NCBI RefSeq assembly: GCF_019320115.1
Contig: NC_089581.1
Span: 68,366,485 to 68,430,484 of the forward strand
Source of the DNA: Miscanthus floridulus
Taxonomy: Eukaryota > Streptophyta > Magnoliopsida > Poales > Poaceae
Direction: 5' to 3'
Length of the DNA stretch: 64,000 nt
This document shows, piece after piece, positions 48,323-59,660 of this stretch. Below the pieces are notes generated by a model. It made no database searches and was not told where the DNA came from. It was given only the letters and a program-made list of their open reading frames with translations. Made by a program: the position numbers and the translations under genes. Each line of letters begins with the position of its first letter. Position 1 is the stretch's first letter.

Positions 48323-48583
48323 TGTTGGGGGAGCTGATGAGGTATGTGAGCCAAATTTCCCCCTTAAAGAGGCCCAACTAGTAGCTAAAGTAGTGTCATA
48401 TGAAATCCAACCCCACTAAGGGGTCACTTGTAACTAGTCATTGCCTATATAAGCTCCCAAGGGCACGAGGGCAAGGGACCTCACTTCCCACTCATTTCCA
48501 CTTGCTCAAAATCCTAGTGTGTCCTTAGTCCACCACCCAGCTCTCTCCTCTATCTCTCCTATTCAAAACCATCAGTTCCAACA
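48323..48583 (+). repeat. Short LTR (261 bp) with TATA box
   Basis: TGTTGGGGG...CCAACA inverted ends. CTATATAAG at 48445-48453 with transcription-start-like context about 30 bases downstream. Flanks GCTAC and CAATG differ, so it is not a solo LTR; it is read as the 3' LTR of the truncated element. Confidence 0.6.
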
Positions 48584-48805
48584 CAATGGACATGAAAAAT
48601 ATTCTCCTAGATATTCTACATGTATTTGAGTAGTTGTGTTCATAATTTTTTGTCTAGTTTAATATTTCCATGCATAATTCATTAAATATTTCATGTTTTT
48701 TATAAAACTATTAAATGAATAGCTTACTCTATAGATAGTTATAGCTCTTATAGCTTTTGGAGAAGGTTGCCCCTAAATATCAGAGCCTGCTGTTTAAAAC
48801 ATTGG

Positions 48806-49314
48806 TATCAATCGATCCTTTCAATATTTGTATCTTTGTGGGGACATACTTAGTGACAAAATACAACTTCGTAGGATGGGTGGAAGGTCAAAGTAACTCG
48901 ATGACAATACTTGTATCATTATATTGATATCTAATTGCCTTTCAAGTGAATGACCAAACAAACGTTAAACTTTGTTCCATTCATCTACAACTAATGCTTC
49001 CTTACCAACAAACCAGCTATTGCTATAATTACCAAAGGAAAACCATCACATTTCTTCAAGATGTCATAAGAAACTTTAGTGAGTTGTGATGGGATCCCTT
49101 TTCTGAACTAAATACTATTTTTGGGACAACCTTCTCAAGTTTTTGGAATTAAGAGGAAAAAACTCATATATGTGACTCCAATGTGAAAAGCAACAAATGC
49201 TTCATTTATGCGTGTGGTTGTGATGATTATACTACCACAACTATTTTTATAAGAGCACAATTAATGGTTTCCCATACTTTTGAATCCCATAAATCATCCA
49301 CCATGATGAAGTAT
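48806..49314 (-). pseudogene. NLR pseudogene, kinase-2 to ARC part (fragment 2 of 4)
   Basis: The exon begins at 49314 right after TTTTGCAG, a good 3' splice site. It reads RYFIMVDDLWDSKVWETINC (kinase-2), then after frame changes IITTTRINEAF (RNBS-B) and YDILKKCDGFPLVIIAIAG (GLPL), and ends near GATCGATTGATAC where the hAT duplication lies. Cereal NLRs often have an intron just before this kinase-2 text (family knowledge). Many frameshifts and stops make it non-functional. Confidence 0.8.
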
Positions 49315-49440
49315 CTGCAAAATTAGTCTTGAAGTTTATAAGTAAGAATATCATGTTAAAGTAAAATATATAATTCGGAACACATGGTTTTGCCAGATCT
49401 TATCTTAAATTTATGGGGCAAAGTTAGTTAAAAACCTAGG

Positions 49441-49950
49441 TGTTGAAGGAATCGGCTCCAATAATACGGATCAGCGTATCACGCACAGGGAAATAGAAGG
49501 GTGGCACACGGAACATAAATGTATACCGGTTTAGGTACTGGGGCACCCTACCTCTACTTGAGAATAGATCTCTCTATCTCATATGCTCGATGTTTATAGG
49601 GGTGATGATGACTAGTTGCCTAGGGTTGCTATGCAATGTAGCCTGATATGTCAAGGTACCGATTGGGGACTCCATACCCCACCTTATATAGTTTAGGAGG
49701 TAGGGTTACAATTCAGATCCTGATCGGTTTACATAGAGGGTTCCTAGCTTGTTACAGGTTAATCTAGGTACAGAATCTGCTATTCCTTATTCTAAACGAT
49801 TTCTAAGCTCCATACGCCTAGTTACTTGTCCACCATGTTTGATGATGTGCCCTAGTTTGGTTGGGACTCATATTCGCCATCTTCGACCCACCCTAGTTGT
49901 AGTGGGCTCCTGTATGGACAGTGTGGTACCTTGGGTCCATATCACCGACA
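49441..49950 (-). repeat. Solo LTR (510 bp) with target duplication CTAGG
   Basis: On the minus strand TGTCGGTGATATGG...CTTCAACA. CTAGG flanks both sides (49436-49440, 49951-49955). Minus-strand TATA-like CTATATAAGG at about 49682-49691. Lies in the presumed NLR intron. Confidence 0.8.
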
Positions 49951-49955
49951 CTAGG

Positions 49956-51349
49956 ATTTATTCAAATTAGGTACAAATACATAAAAAATCCCAACTATAT
50001 ATTTCTGCATCAATGTATTATTATTGTTGTACAAACTTTCATTTTGTTAGATTCTAAACATAGTTTATGACAATATCCCATGGATCAAATTTGCATACAG
50101 ACTACCCTATAGAAAAATTGATCCAAACAACATTGACATGCTTTACTAGATTACTGCTATCCTATTATGAAAAGAATAACCTAGAGCACCATTAATTTAT
50201 GTTTCTAAATGATCGACTATGCCATTGTGAATGAAAACCCAAAATAACACTAATTTCTACATCTAAGTAACCTATTTTTTCCATTATAAAACCTAAATAT
50301 TGACATGCTTTACTAGATTACTGCTATCCTATTATGAAAAGAATAACCTAGAGCACCATTAATTTATGTTTCTAAATGATCGACTATGCCATTGTGAATG
50401 AAAACCCAAAATAACACTAATTTCTACATCTAAGTAACCTATTTTTTCCATTATAAAACCTAACTCAATGTACCACCAACATTTGGGTCCAAACTGTATT
50501 GTTTTATATGTTTTCCATCTAAACATTAAGATCAGAAACCAAGCTAAAAAGAAAGAAAACAATATGCTATGTATGGTGTATCATGAACATGAGAACCAAG
50601 AAAAATAATTTTTTGTAAGGATCTTATTCTATTGAGAATTGTAGCAAGCAAAACATGATTGACACATCCATACTTATTTAACTCAACCGTAAAATCTTAA
50701 CTATAATCATTTCACAAACTTGTATTTCCATGCATTTCCCCAAGCATTGCAAAGTTGCATGTGGGTACTATTGGGGGTAAGGGTGGCTGTGCCTACCCCC
50801 TTCCACGTAAAAAAACCCAAGGCCCAAGAGATCCAAGGACCTCCATATAATTTATAAACCAAAGGGTGTAGGGAGGAAGATTGCCTCCTCCCACCTCCTC
50901 TATAAATCAGCACATACATACATAGTTTGTTCCTAATTCTTGAGCACAGGTTCCTTTCTTCCCTTTACAAAAGCTCTTCTCCCATGTAACATCCATTCCC
51001 CTTGAAGGAAACTATGACATGACAATTCCAAAATTCAGCAGTCTATGATAAGAAGAAAAGTAAATGAACATGTTACCAATTGTTGATAATTAAATAGGAA
51101 ACAATACACAATAGGCAAGATAACAAAATAGCAAGCATTAGTGCATGCATGAGCATGATAATATGACATCATAGTCTGTCTCTAATAGTACACAAACTTA
51201 AAGGCTGAATTACTGAACTCTTTTTTAATAAAAAAGTACTGAACTCTAAAGTATATTAATCACTAGTGAACAACACCAAAGCCATACAATATGAGTATAG
51301 GAGAACAAAAGAAGAGGTACAGCAAGGGTGCAAGACACCACAAAAAGGG
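49956..51349. other. AT-rich sequence, presumed remains of the NLR intron
   Basis: No coding domain. Contains a 167 bp tandem duplication and a TATA-like box at about 50900 (cctctataaatcagc) preceded by GC-richer sequence, possibly part of an unrecognised element. Confidence 0.45.
50132..50465. repeat. Perfect 167 bp tandem duplication
   Basis: 50132-50298 and 50299-50465 read the same by eye, each starting ATTGACATGCTTTACTAGAT. Identity implies a very recent event or an assembly artefact. Confidence 0.85.
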
Positions 51350-52559
51350 GTTGAGTGCTATCTCTACTTCAGCACTCAAAATCCATCATCAAACTCATCA
51401 GGATCGGTAGCCTTGTCGTCTTCAGCAGCAGGAACATTGCCATCTTCTTCACATTCAATCACTTCTACATCATCATGTGACCATGTGGGTCTTCATCCTC
51501 CTCTTCATTGCTCGAACAACGTTGATCTTCTCCATCTAACACATTCCCTTGAAGCACCATGCTAGATTTTCTTGAATGACTATAATGTTGAGCAACTCTC
51601 CTAGGAAGATTATGACCATGTGAGCTCATTGATAGAATCAGAGCCCATGCAATGAATTAGCCCATTCATTGTCTCAATCAAACTCCTTAATGAACAAAGG
51701 GTCATATTTCTTGTCTGCCTCCTCACGCATAAGCTGAAACCTTGCTTCAATCTATCGATTATATGAAACAAAGACAATATCATTCAATCTCTTGTGCAGC
51801 TGTCTATTCCTTCTCTTTGTATGCATATACAAACAAAAATTAGATGGAAAGCAAAGCAAAAGAATGTATTAGTATGTTAAATTAGTATATGCTACAAATT
51901 CTAAATAGAAACTACTAATCACATGAATACTCACAAAATTGAACTCACTCTAGTTTCTCTCACAACTAGATGATGAAGCACAACAATTAATTATATGCTT
52001 AGTAAGTCTTTGTAGTTGAATGGCTTAGCCACCATAAGAACGCCACCAATCAACTGAATGAAAAGTACATCGCATATTAGGAGTTTGGAATGCAATTAAG
52101 TTGGTAAAATTTGTAATGTGAGATTAACAACACTTATGAGGACTCATTATGTCATAGCTTTCATTTGCCATTTTGTTTGAGAAGGCATCTCCATGTTGCT
52201 CTTCATACTCAATGGCTTGCCTATTGATCTTTATTTGTGTATCTACATCTTGTACCATTCTTCAAAGCCCTTCAAGAAAACAACCTCCTAGCTACCCAAT
52301 AGTAGCATCATCATTTTAACTATTACAAGAGGAAAATTTTTTTCCTGGTTTCAAATATAGTGCAGACCCATACTATGGATGATCTATTTGGTTCACCCAA
52401 CGCCGCTCAATAATACCCATGATATGCTTGAGCAGACACTGCTTCGTTGGTACATATTGAAGCTGAGCTTTATCCTCTGTTTTGCATGATTCATTAGAGT
52501 TGTGATCTCTGGCATTGCGGGCTTCTCATCACCATCAACAACCCTCAAAACAATTAGAG
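51350..52559 (-). pseudogene. hAT transposase, 3' part, decayed
   Basis: Minus strand. LIVLRVVDGDEKPAMPEI (end of the DUF659/RNase H-like region), HIMGIIERRWVNQIDHP, YGSALYLKPGKKF, then after several stops the conserved C-terminal end AHGHNLPRRVAQHYS...SSMVLQGNVL and an acidic terminus. These match the order of Ac/Tam3-like hAT transposases known in grasses. Stops and frame changes throughout; the N-terminal half is absent. Not the source of the nearby hAT MITEs as far as the termini show. Confidence 0.65.
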
Positions 52560-53990
52560 AAAAATCCTTCAATGCCATCAGAATCTATACACATCCTTTA
52601 TTTCCCACTGGAAATTATAACTTCCCCTTATTGCCATTGGTTTTAGTTTTACTACTAGAAATGCGGGCGCGGCTTTGCCGCGTCTTCCCTTTCGATTAGG
52701 CCAGTAGCAATAAGAATCTAGGTGTAGTTTATGATTTTTATGTATTTGTACCCCTAAAAAAGCATAGGTAAAAGTTTATGTGAAAAAATTCTTACTAAAA
52801 CATGTGATATTATGGATGCACTACATAGTTCTACTAGTTAGGATTTCACGTGAACTTGATTTTCTAATTTATAATTTTTCTGTGATTTACTATGCAATTT
52901 TAAAGTTTTATTTTTTTAAAAAAAAAGAGATAATCAGAAAAATCTGAGGAGGTTTTTGTAAAAATTGTTGAGAGGGTCTCTGGAGCGTGGGTTGATTTTC
53001 AATAAAGAGAAGGTCTTTTTGCAAAAAAAAAACCCGGCGCCCATCCGATCTGGACTGCGGGTTGATTTCGAAATAATCTGAGGTGTTTTTTTGCAAAATA
53101 TACTGAGAGGGCCTCTAGAGCGCGGGTTGATTTCCGAAAAATCGAAGAGGTTTTTCGAAAAATGACCGCGGCTAACCCGATCTGAGCCGTCCGCGCGTCT
53201 AATCGAACGGCCACGAAAAATCCGTGGCGTGGCACGCTGGCTGGCCAGCTTTTGAAGACAGATTTCATATGTAAAGATCCCTTATATGCCATTGTCGTTA
53301 TTTTTGTCTCCAAACAGCTAAAGTCATTCAAATCGTCAGTTTCAATGTCATCTTTATCTCTCCAAAATTTTCGTTTCTTCTGAACCTCAGTCAGCACATC
53401 ACCTTGATTGAACGGCAGCGCGTCCAACGCACCCGCGTGACCCCCCTCGGTTGGACTTGGACGTGGTTAATGGGACGTGGTAATCAACGGTTGGTGGTGC
53501 AGATGCTCCTACACTCGTCATGTGCCGCCACCCGACAGCATGGTGGTGTGCGCGTCGGGTCGAGCGTCCTCGCTTATCACTAGGGAGGGATAGCGCACGT
53601 CGTGACCTGGTACGACATGCTGTGTGGACGCTGCAGAAGGAAGTTTTTTTTATCAAAGCAGTAGGAAGTCGACGATGCCTTCCTTCTCAATGTGGTGGCC
53701 GAACACACACCAGTGTGGTCTGTGAGTTCCAGGAACCAGGTCGATATTATGTTTGCGCACCGGGCAGCCGCGCCGCGCACGCAAGAACCGAGGTCGGCAG
53801 GACGCATAGGCTTGACCAAAAGAGGTGGACCTGTTTGAACAGTGTTGTTATTGCTGCAGTTGTTAGTTTGCAGCCAAAAATAACAGCGATGGCATATAAG
53901 GGATGGTAATTTTAAAACCAATAGTAGAGAAGCTATAATTTTCAATGGTAAATAAGGAATGTGTATAAATTCCGATGGCATTGAAGGAAT
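52560..53990. mobile_element. ~1.4 kb unit bounded by inverted repeats
   Basis: 52560-52660 (AAATCCTTCAATGCCATCAG...) is an imperfect inverted copy of 53890-53989. A second inverted pair is 53270-53310 with 53865-53905 (CTTATATGCCAT...). Between them are degenerate direct repeats with 'gcgggttgatttc' (52980-53165). Could be a MULE-like or other non-autonomous DNA element; no target duplication was found. Confidence 0.5.
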
Positions 53991-54000
53991 TTTATCTTAT

Positions 54001-54285
54001 CATGTCAGGATTTCGTGACACTGTTACAAACGCATGACAATCAAATTTATCCTTGAGTGTCTAGCACACTTGACTGGCAAGTGTTGTCTTGACTAATCCT
54101 CCCAGTCGAACATTGGCGACCATCTTCACCTGATGCTGAGATGAAGATCCAATGGTGCGGCGGGGGTTGGAGGGGCACCCAGTGGCAGATCCACTCCTAG
54201 GTGCTCCCTGTTGTTTGTAAACAAGTTTATCAGGATGCGATAGAATTGCACGATACATGATCAAACCAAAAGCTGCGGGACACAA
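54001..54285 (-). pseudogene. NLR pseudogene, P-loop part (fragment 1 of 4)
   Basis: Minus strand. VRLGGLVKTTLASQVC corresponds to the GxGGLGKTTLA P-loop, with V in place of the second G. A stop follows, then TLKDKFDCHAFVTVSRNPDM (RNBS-A). This is the ATP-binding start of the NB-ARC domain. It breaks off at about 54001, where the inverted-repeat unit begins. No coiled-coil N-terminal domain was recognised upstream. Same strand and order as the other NLR fragments. Confidence 0.75.
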
Positions 54286-56039
54286 GGAATGATTCTTGGT
54301 AGAATCGCACTTTGGAATAAATACTAAGATGGAGTCAGAGTCCAGGATTTTGGGCTAGGTATTTGAAATGTATAAGGGTACTAAAAAAGTCACAACCAAA
54401 AAACAAATATTTGGCATGTCTAATGTCGCATAGTTGAAATTGCAGAACATATATAGGAAATATATAGCACCTAATTGAACATGATTTTATATATTCAAGA
54501 ATTTGAGCATAAATTGAAATTGTTTAACATAAAAAGATAACAATAGTTCAACATAGCAAAGTGGCAACATATCAAATTCGTAGTAATACTACTATTTTTT
54601 CTCTTCATACTTGAGACCTAATATTAAATCAAGAGACTAAGTAATTTGGGGGTGTCACAAAATTCTTTTTTCTCCAGACGCCTTTGAGTTTGCATGGGAA
54701 AGTTTGAATGTGCTGATGTCATAACTTTCTACAAATTAAAAAAGTTGTAGCTGCTAAACCGACCATCCAAATTAAATTCTAATTACAACATTATATTTTT
54801 TTGGCATAAATTATTCAAAACACGACCCACATGGATATATTTAGATAAAATTTTGTTAACAAACATTTATCTCATGAAGATCGAACCTTTCTTTTCATTG
54901 AGGAGAGACGATATTCTAGGTTTAGAAAATAATGTGCCACCATCACAAGGAGAATATTCTGGTTCACGAGAAAAATATTCTAGATCTAGAAGAATAAATT
55001 ATAGGTTCATGGGTTTGGTATTATAGTATCCAAAAAAAAGAACAACAAAAGTATGCAATATACATAAATAAAATAGCGTATCAAATATACAAATTATTTC
55101 TATAGTTAAGCAAAGACAAATGTTTTGGTATGCGATGTAATCCGCAAAAATGTAGAAGACATATCACAAATGCACAATTATTTCTATAGTTAAGCAAAGA
55201 CAAATATTTTGGTACGTGATATAGCCCACACAAATGCAAAAGACACATCACATATGCACAAATTATTTTTTATAGTTAAACAAAGGCAAATGTTTGATAT
55301 GTAATATAGAAGACACATCACGAATGCACAAATTACTTGTATAATTAAGCAAAAGATATTTTAGTGTAAGATGTAACCAACACAAATGCAGAAGAAAAAA
55401 AGAAAAGTAGAAGCAAGAAGGAAAAATTAAAATTAAAATGAAACAAAAAATAAAATAAAATAATTTGTTAATAAAGATGGAGAAAATAAAATAAAGGAAA
55501 GAAAAATAAGGAAAAAATCAATCAACAATTGTTTAATAAAAAGAAGAAAATGAAAATAATAAAAAAGGAAAATAAAATATAAAGGAAGGAAAATGAAGAA
55601 GCAAATAAAAAACTGATGTAACATAGGAATGTAAAAGAAGGAAACCAACATATCATAGATATTATGTGAACAACAAAAGATATACTACAAAACATCGTAG
55701 GGATACTAGGTGAACAATCGAAAATGTTGTCTGTAAAGAAACTAGCATCTAACAAAGGCCATTAGTGATTTTTGTGGTTGATTGATAACATGATACAAAT
55801 GGATTAATGTTGTTTGCGAGTATGCAAGGTTTAGCCTATTAGATGGAAAGATGGATTGGAGTCGGGCAACATGAAGATCAAAGTTATTAACTCCTCAGCA
55901 GTGCTGCACTGCTGCACAGAGACCACCAGAATTCTTTAGCGGTTCCCCTAGCACAACACCGGAGTTTAGGTTCCTGCAGACCCTGTTGCCAGCCGTCCAG
56001 AACTCACCGAATAACTTTGGTGGTGTGTGACGCCAACCG
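54286..56039. other. AT-rich intergenic sequence
   Basis: No gene recognised. Contains a tandem repeat (55089-55393) and an A-rich, low-complexity tract (55380-55620) whose long frames are composition artefacts. Confidence 0.5.
55089..55393. repeat. Four ~80 bp degenerate tandem copies
   Basis: Units share 'acaaattatttctatagtta', then 'agcaaagacaaatg.ttt' and 'agaagacacatcac'. They start near 55089, 55169, 55258 and 55329. Confidence 0.75.
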
Positions 56040-56690
56040 CAGGAGCTTAGGCATGGGTAAGACTGGACGTAAAACTTTGAAGCTCGTCAGCTCACTTAGC
56101 TCATGGATGGCTCGGCGCGACTCGACTCAGTTGAGCCGAGCCAAGCTAAGAATTTAGCTCGTTATCTATAACGAGCCATTTCGCAAGCTGCTCATGAGTC
56201 AAACGAGCCACACTTTCAGAGAAAATCAGTAGAATTTATATTAGTTTTTATATTACTTTATGTCTTATACTTTATAATTAGTTGATGACGGGTCTAGACC
56301 CTATAAACTTAGGATTATTATGACTTTATCGTTTTGTTTTTAATGGATGTATGTATACTTATGGACGCATTATGTATGGTATGGAGTATACCATGATGTA
56401 TGGTGTAATACTATAGTATATTATTATACTTGGATATATGTTACCACATTAACTTTTTGTTCCATTTAAGGTTGTTGGATGTGTTACATTTATATTATTA
56501 TCATTATCAAGCTTTAGATAGATGCAAATATTATATTTTACGTACTTTTTATACCCGGCTCATAAGCTTAACGAGCCAGCTCAAGCTCGTAAACAAGCCG
56601 AGCCGAGCTGCCTTGTTATCTTAACAAGCCAGAATGAGCCTAGCCGTGCCAAGCCGAGCTGGCTCATTATCGGGCCCTAGCCATGGGTAG
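56040..56690. mobile_element. hAT-like non-autonomous element (approximate ends)
   Basis: Both ends are rich in 'agctcg..agccgagc' motifs in opposite orientation, and 'catgggta' occurs near both termini (56052; 56680). AT-rich middle. No clear target duplication. Confidence 0.4.
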
Positions 56691-56968
56691 AAAAGGTCCT
56701 GCAGAGAAGATTTTGGAGCACCAGAGCACCAGATTTATCCGGTGATTACTGATTACTAATGGCACGCACTGTAAATTGCGGTTCTGCCCAGGGATTCTGT
56801 AGGTGATGTGAAGTCACCGGAAAGCTCATAGAAATAGAGGAAGACTTCAACGGTCGACAAGAATCGCCATAGGCCAGCCGACGTGGTCTCACCGGAAAAA
56901 CTCCGATGAGCGCACTGGACCTTCCTGTGCTCTACAGAAAGCTGCAGGTCAGCCAAAATGGCTATCAG
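56691..56968. other. Spacer, minus-strand frame of unknown nature
   Basis: The frame 56756-56956 (66 codons, minus) contains FSGETTSAGLWRFLSTVEVF but matches nothing I know. Confidence 0.3.
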
Positions 56969-57093
56969 CCTGTTCGGCAGGCTGGGCTGGTTCGTTGCTG
57001 GTTCGTGGAAAAGTATTGCTGGCTAATTTGTGTGAGAAATAAATACTATTCTGGCTGGAAATTTACGATCGTACATGATCGTAAACGTCCAGG
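56969..57093. mobile_element. Short hAT-type MITE (same family as 20617-20718)
   Basis: CCTGTTCGG start, 'aaatactattctggctgg' interior and 'cgatcgtaaacgtccagg' end, the mirrored composition of the family. Confidence 0.6.
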
Positions 57094-57795
57094 TGAGGTT
57101 GGAGCTCAAGGTTACGCGCACCACTACTTGTACATTATGAGCTTGTAGTCTTGCGAGACCCTCTTACGTGTGGAGAGGTCATCGAGCTTGTACTCAAGGA
57201 AACCTTGATAGAATCAAGGAGCCGGCCAAAGAGGCTGAATAATCTTTTCTATATTCTAATTACTACGACTAATGAAAATAAATGTAGAATTAAATTGGTC
57301 AATCTAGCCACCCGTTTATCTATCACAAGCACCTTTACTAAATATCTAGGAGTTATGTCTAAGGTGCCGAGCTAGAGCGAGTTGTCCTACACAATTCTAG
57401 TTAGCAAGGTCACACAAATCTATATAACTAGTCAAGTAAGCAACCGCGAGCTCCTACGCACACTAGTAAGCAACAAGCACAAAACCAAGCTATACTAGCA
57501 CTACTCAACTGCTAGGCTATATAAGCACAACTAGAGAGTAATAACTACTTAGCTACATAAGCTAAAAGCAACTAGTCAACTACTGAAGCTAACTAGCTAC
57601 ACAAGGGCAACAACTACAATACTAGCACAAGTAAAACAAGCTAGTGTTAGGGAATTACAAACCAACAAGAAGATAGGTTGACACGGTGAATTTAATCCTA
57701 AGGTCAAGTGGTTTCCTAACCACTTAATCCCCGTTGAGGCAAGTCCAAGATTGATGGCGATCCTTTTGCTAGTAGCAAGCCCGCAAGCTCGCACT
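57094..57795. other. Intergenic sequence, nothing recognised
   Basis: 57400-57620 is rich in 'actag' and 'caagc' words without a clear period. No domain in either strand's frames. Confidence 0.45.
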
Positions 57796-58640
57796 TACAT
57801 TACTACATATACGTCATCACAGCTGGTTGTATACCCCCTATCACTATCAGTTTTAGCCCTAGGTAGTGAAGTGTTGACAGTAATGACATAGTCATCACTA
57901 CCGGTTGGAAACCGGCGGTGATAATAGGTTATCACCGTTGGTTGGTAACATGAACCGGTGGTGTTGATGTTTTCCAAAAATCCAAAAATGGGCCAAAAAT
58001 AGCAAAAAAGTCTTGTTTTAATCCCAAGATGCCCCCACCAACTAGTCACATGATCTTGCAAAAATAATTCGAACCTAGGACTTGTGTCATCGCGCGTAGC
58101 TTCTCTTACCACTCCATCCCAAAGCCACTTGTGTCTATATGGCATATCCATTCCCCTAGTATTCACTTTTTAGGATTTTAAAATAAATATTTAGAACCAT
58201 AAATGACTTCAAATGAAAAGTCATCAACTATAAATTTGTCGTTCTAATCGATATCTATAAATTTGGTTTTGGTCTTTTTGCCATCCAAGATCATTTGACA
58301 AATTTGAATTTCAAATTGTGAGAACTTGAGCCATACTTTTGGTACCTCAAATGATTTCAAATGAAAAAGTCATCAACTATAAAGTTGTAGTTCTCATCGA
58401 GATCAATAAGTTTGGTTTTGGTAGATTTTACATCCGAGGTTATTCAAAAAATTAGAATTTTGAAATGTTAGAATTTCAAATACAAAGTTGTCAACTTTGC
58501 TTCTGGTCATTTTTCCATCTGAGGTCATTGGTACAATTCAAAAAAAAATTCAAAATATGAGTTCAAACAAAATTCTATGATCATAAATAATTTCAAATGA
58601 AAAAGACATCAACTACCAAGTTATTGATTCAAACACGTGG
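57796..58640. mobile_element. CACTA-like terminal region with subterminal repeats
   Basis: 57890-57960 holds 'actaccggttggaaaccgg' and 'tcaccgttggttggtaacat', as in grass CACTA ends. 58200-58640 holds about three degenerate ~165 bp direct repeats built on 'gacttcaaatgaaaaagtca' and 'aagtttggttttgg'. Neither a second end nor a transposase was found, so it is a fragment. Confidence 0.5.
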
Positions 58641-59652
58641 TCCGGCTTATCACAGTCACACTCACACTTAGGCACCGGCAGGATGGACATGTGCATCCTT
58701 GCAAGATGCATTTGGGTATAAACCTTTGGGATGGCCTTTCGTTCACCACTTCTCTATACGCCACATGTCATCCATCCTAAAAAAACAGAGGCTACTAACA
58801 AATCAAATCCTTTTTATCATTGAGTACCAATGCTTAACTACATTGCAATTAAGGAAAAATACTTAGAATTATAATTGAACAGTGGCATTCATGAATAATG
58901 CACAACTAAGTACTCATACCTAGGTCATAAAATTAACAGGTCATAAAGGGCTTTCATCCAAGAATTTGCAATCCATAGTGTACATTTCATTCCAAAATAA
59001 AAAAAAAACTCTCATCAAACTATGCATCACATAAACCAAATCATCACGTAAAAACGAGGAGGGGAGGGAGGCTACCTAGCTCTCGAAGATCTACGGATCA
59101 AATCTAGATTCTAAAGGTCAATACAAAGATTGGAGAGGGTAGGATGGATTAGGGAGAGAGAGAGGGGAAGAAGTGAGGGAAGAAATGAGTGTTAGCTTGG
59201 ACAAGAGGCTAGCCGCACGCCCTTAAGTTCAAAGCTTGCCGCCAAAGGAGATGGTGCTGAGCTCAGCGTCAAGATCTGTGATGTTGAGCTCGACACCGTG
59301 AACCGTGGCGCTAAGCTTCTAGTCACGCCATCGTCATTGAGACCTCTAGGGTGGCGCTAAGGTCCGTAACGCTGAGACATGTTACCTTGGCAGTATGGCT
59401 TGTAGCGCCAGCCCAGACGTCTATATTCGTAAATAGGTCTTTTAAGTCAGAGGGGTAAACTCGAGCAATGTAATGCAAAAGCTCCAGATTTGCATGCGTA
59501 CAATGGTGTTGGTGTTGGTGTACCAGCAGCGCTAGCTAGTTGTTGTTGAGCACGACCAGCTGATTGTTGTTGAGCACAACCGGCCGGAACCGGAACCGGT
59601 CGCGTCAATAACTAACTGGAAACAATCGAGAAGCAATAATGATGCATGCATC
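58641..59652. other. Intergenic sequence with possible transposon remains
   Basis: 59230-59440 carries 'gcgctaagcttc', 'ggcgctaaggtcc' style words I associate with grass transposon sequence. It ends with 'gggtaaactcgagcaatgta', which is echoed at 21972 ('gggttaaactcaagcaatgta'). No gene. Confidence 0.4.
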
Positions 59653-59660
59653 GTCTCTGC

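Larger units (their letters stand above)
47024..48583 (+). mobile_element. 3' part of a truncated plus-strand LTR element
   Basis: Consists of repeat-rich 3' interior sequence (two minisatellites) followed by a short LTR at 48323-48583. No matching 5' LTR (TGTTGGGGGAGC) was seen to the left, so the 5' part is lost, probably during insertion of or rearrangement with the Athila-like element. The lineage is not certain. Confidence 0.55.
27630..48804. mobile_element. hAT-type element, split by ~21 kb of nested elements
   Basis: Left terminus CATGGGTTTAATAGCC and right terminus (reverse) CAATGTTTTAAACAGCAGGC are imperfect inverted repeats. Both are flanked by GTATCAAT (27622-27629 and 48805-48812; a ninth base C also matches). 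Own sequence remains at about 27630-27930 and 48589-48804, with 'tagctctgccatagctttt' and its right-hand counterpart 'tatagctcttatagctttt'. No transposase remains, so it was probably a MITE. Everything in between was inserted later or by associated rearrangement. Confidence 0.7.

Noticed and set aside
48323..48583. Solo LTR interpretation
   Set aside because: The flanking 5-mers GCTAC and CAATG differ, and PPT-like text precedes it, so it is better read as a 3' LTR of a truncated element.
55433..55755. Two F/I/L-rich frames that look like membrane proteins
   Set aside because: They lie in an A-rich low-complexity tract; the hydrophobicity is a result of T-rich codons on the opposite strand.
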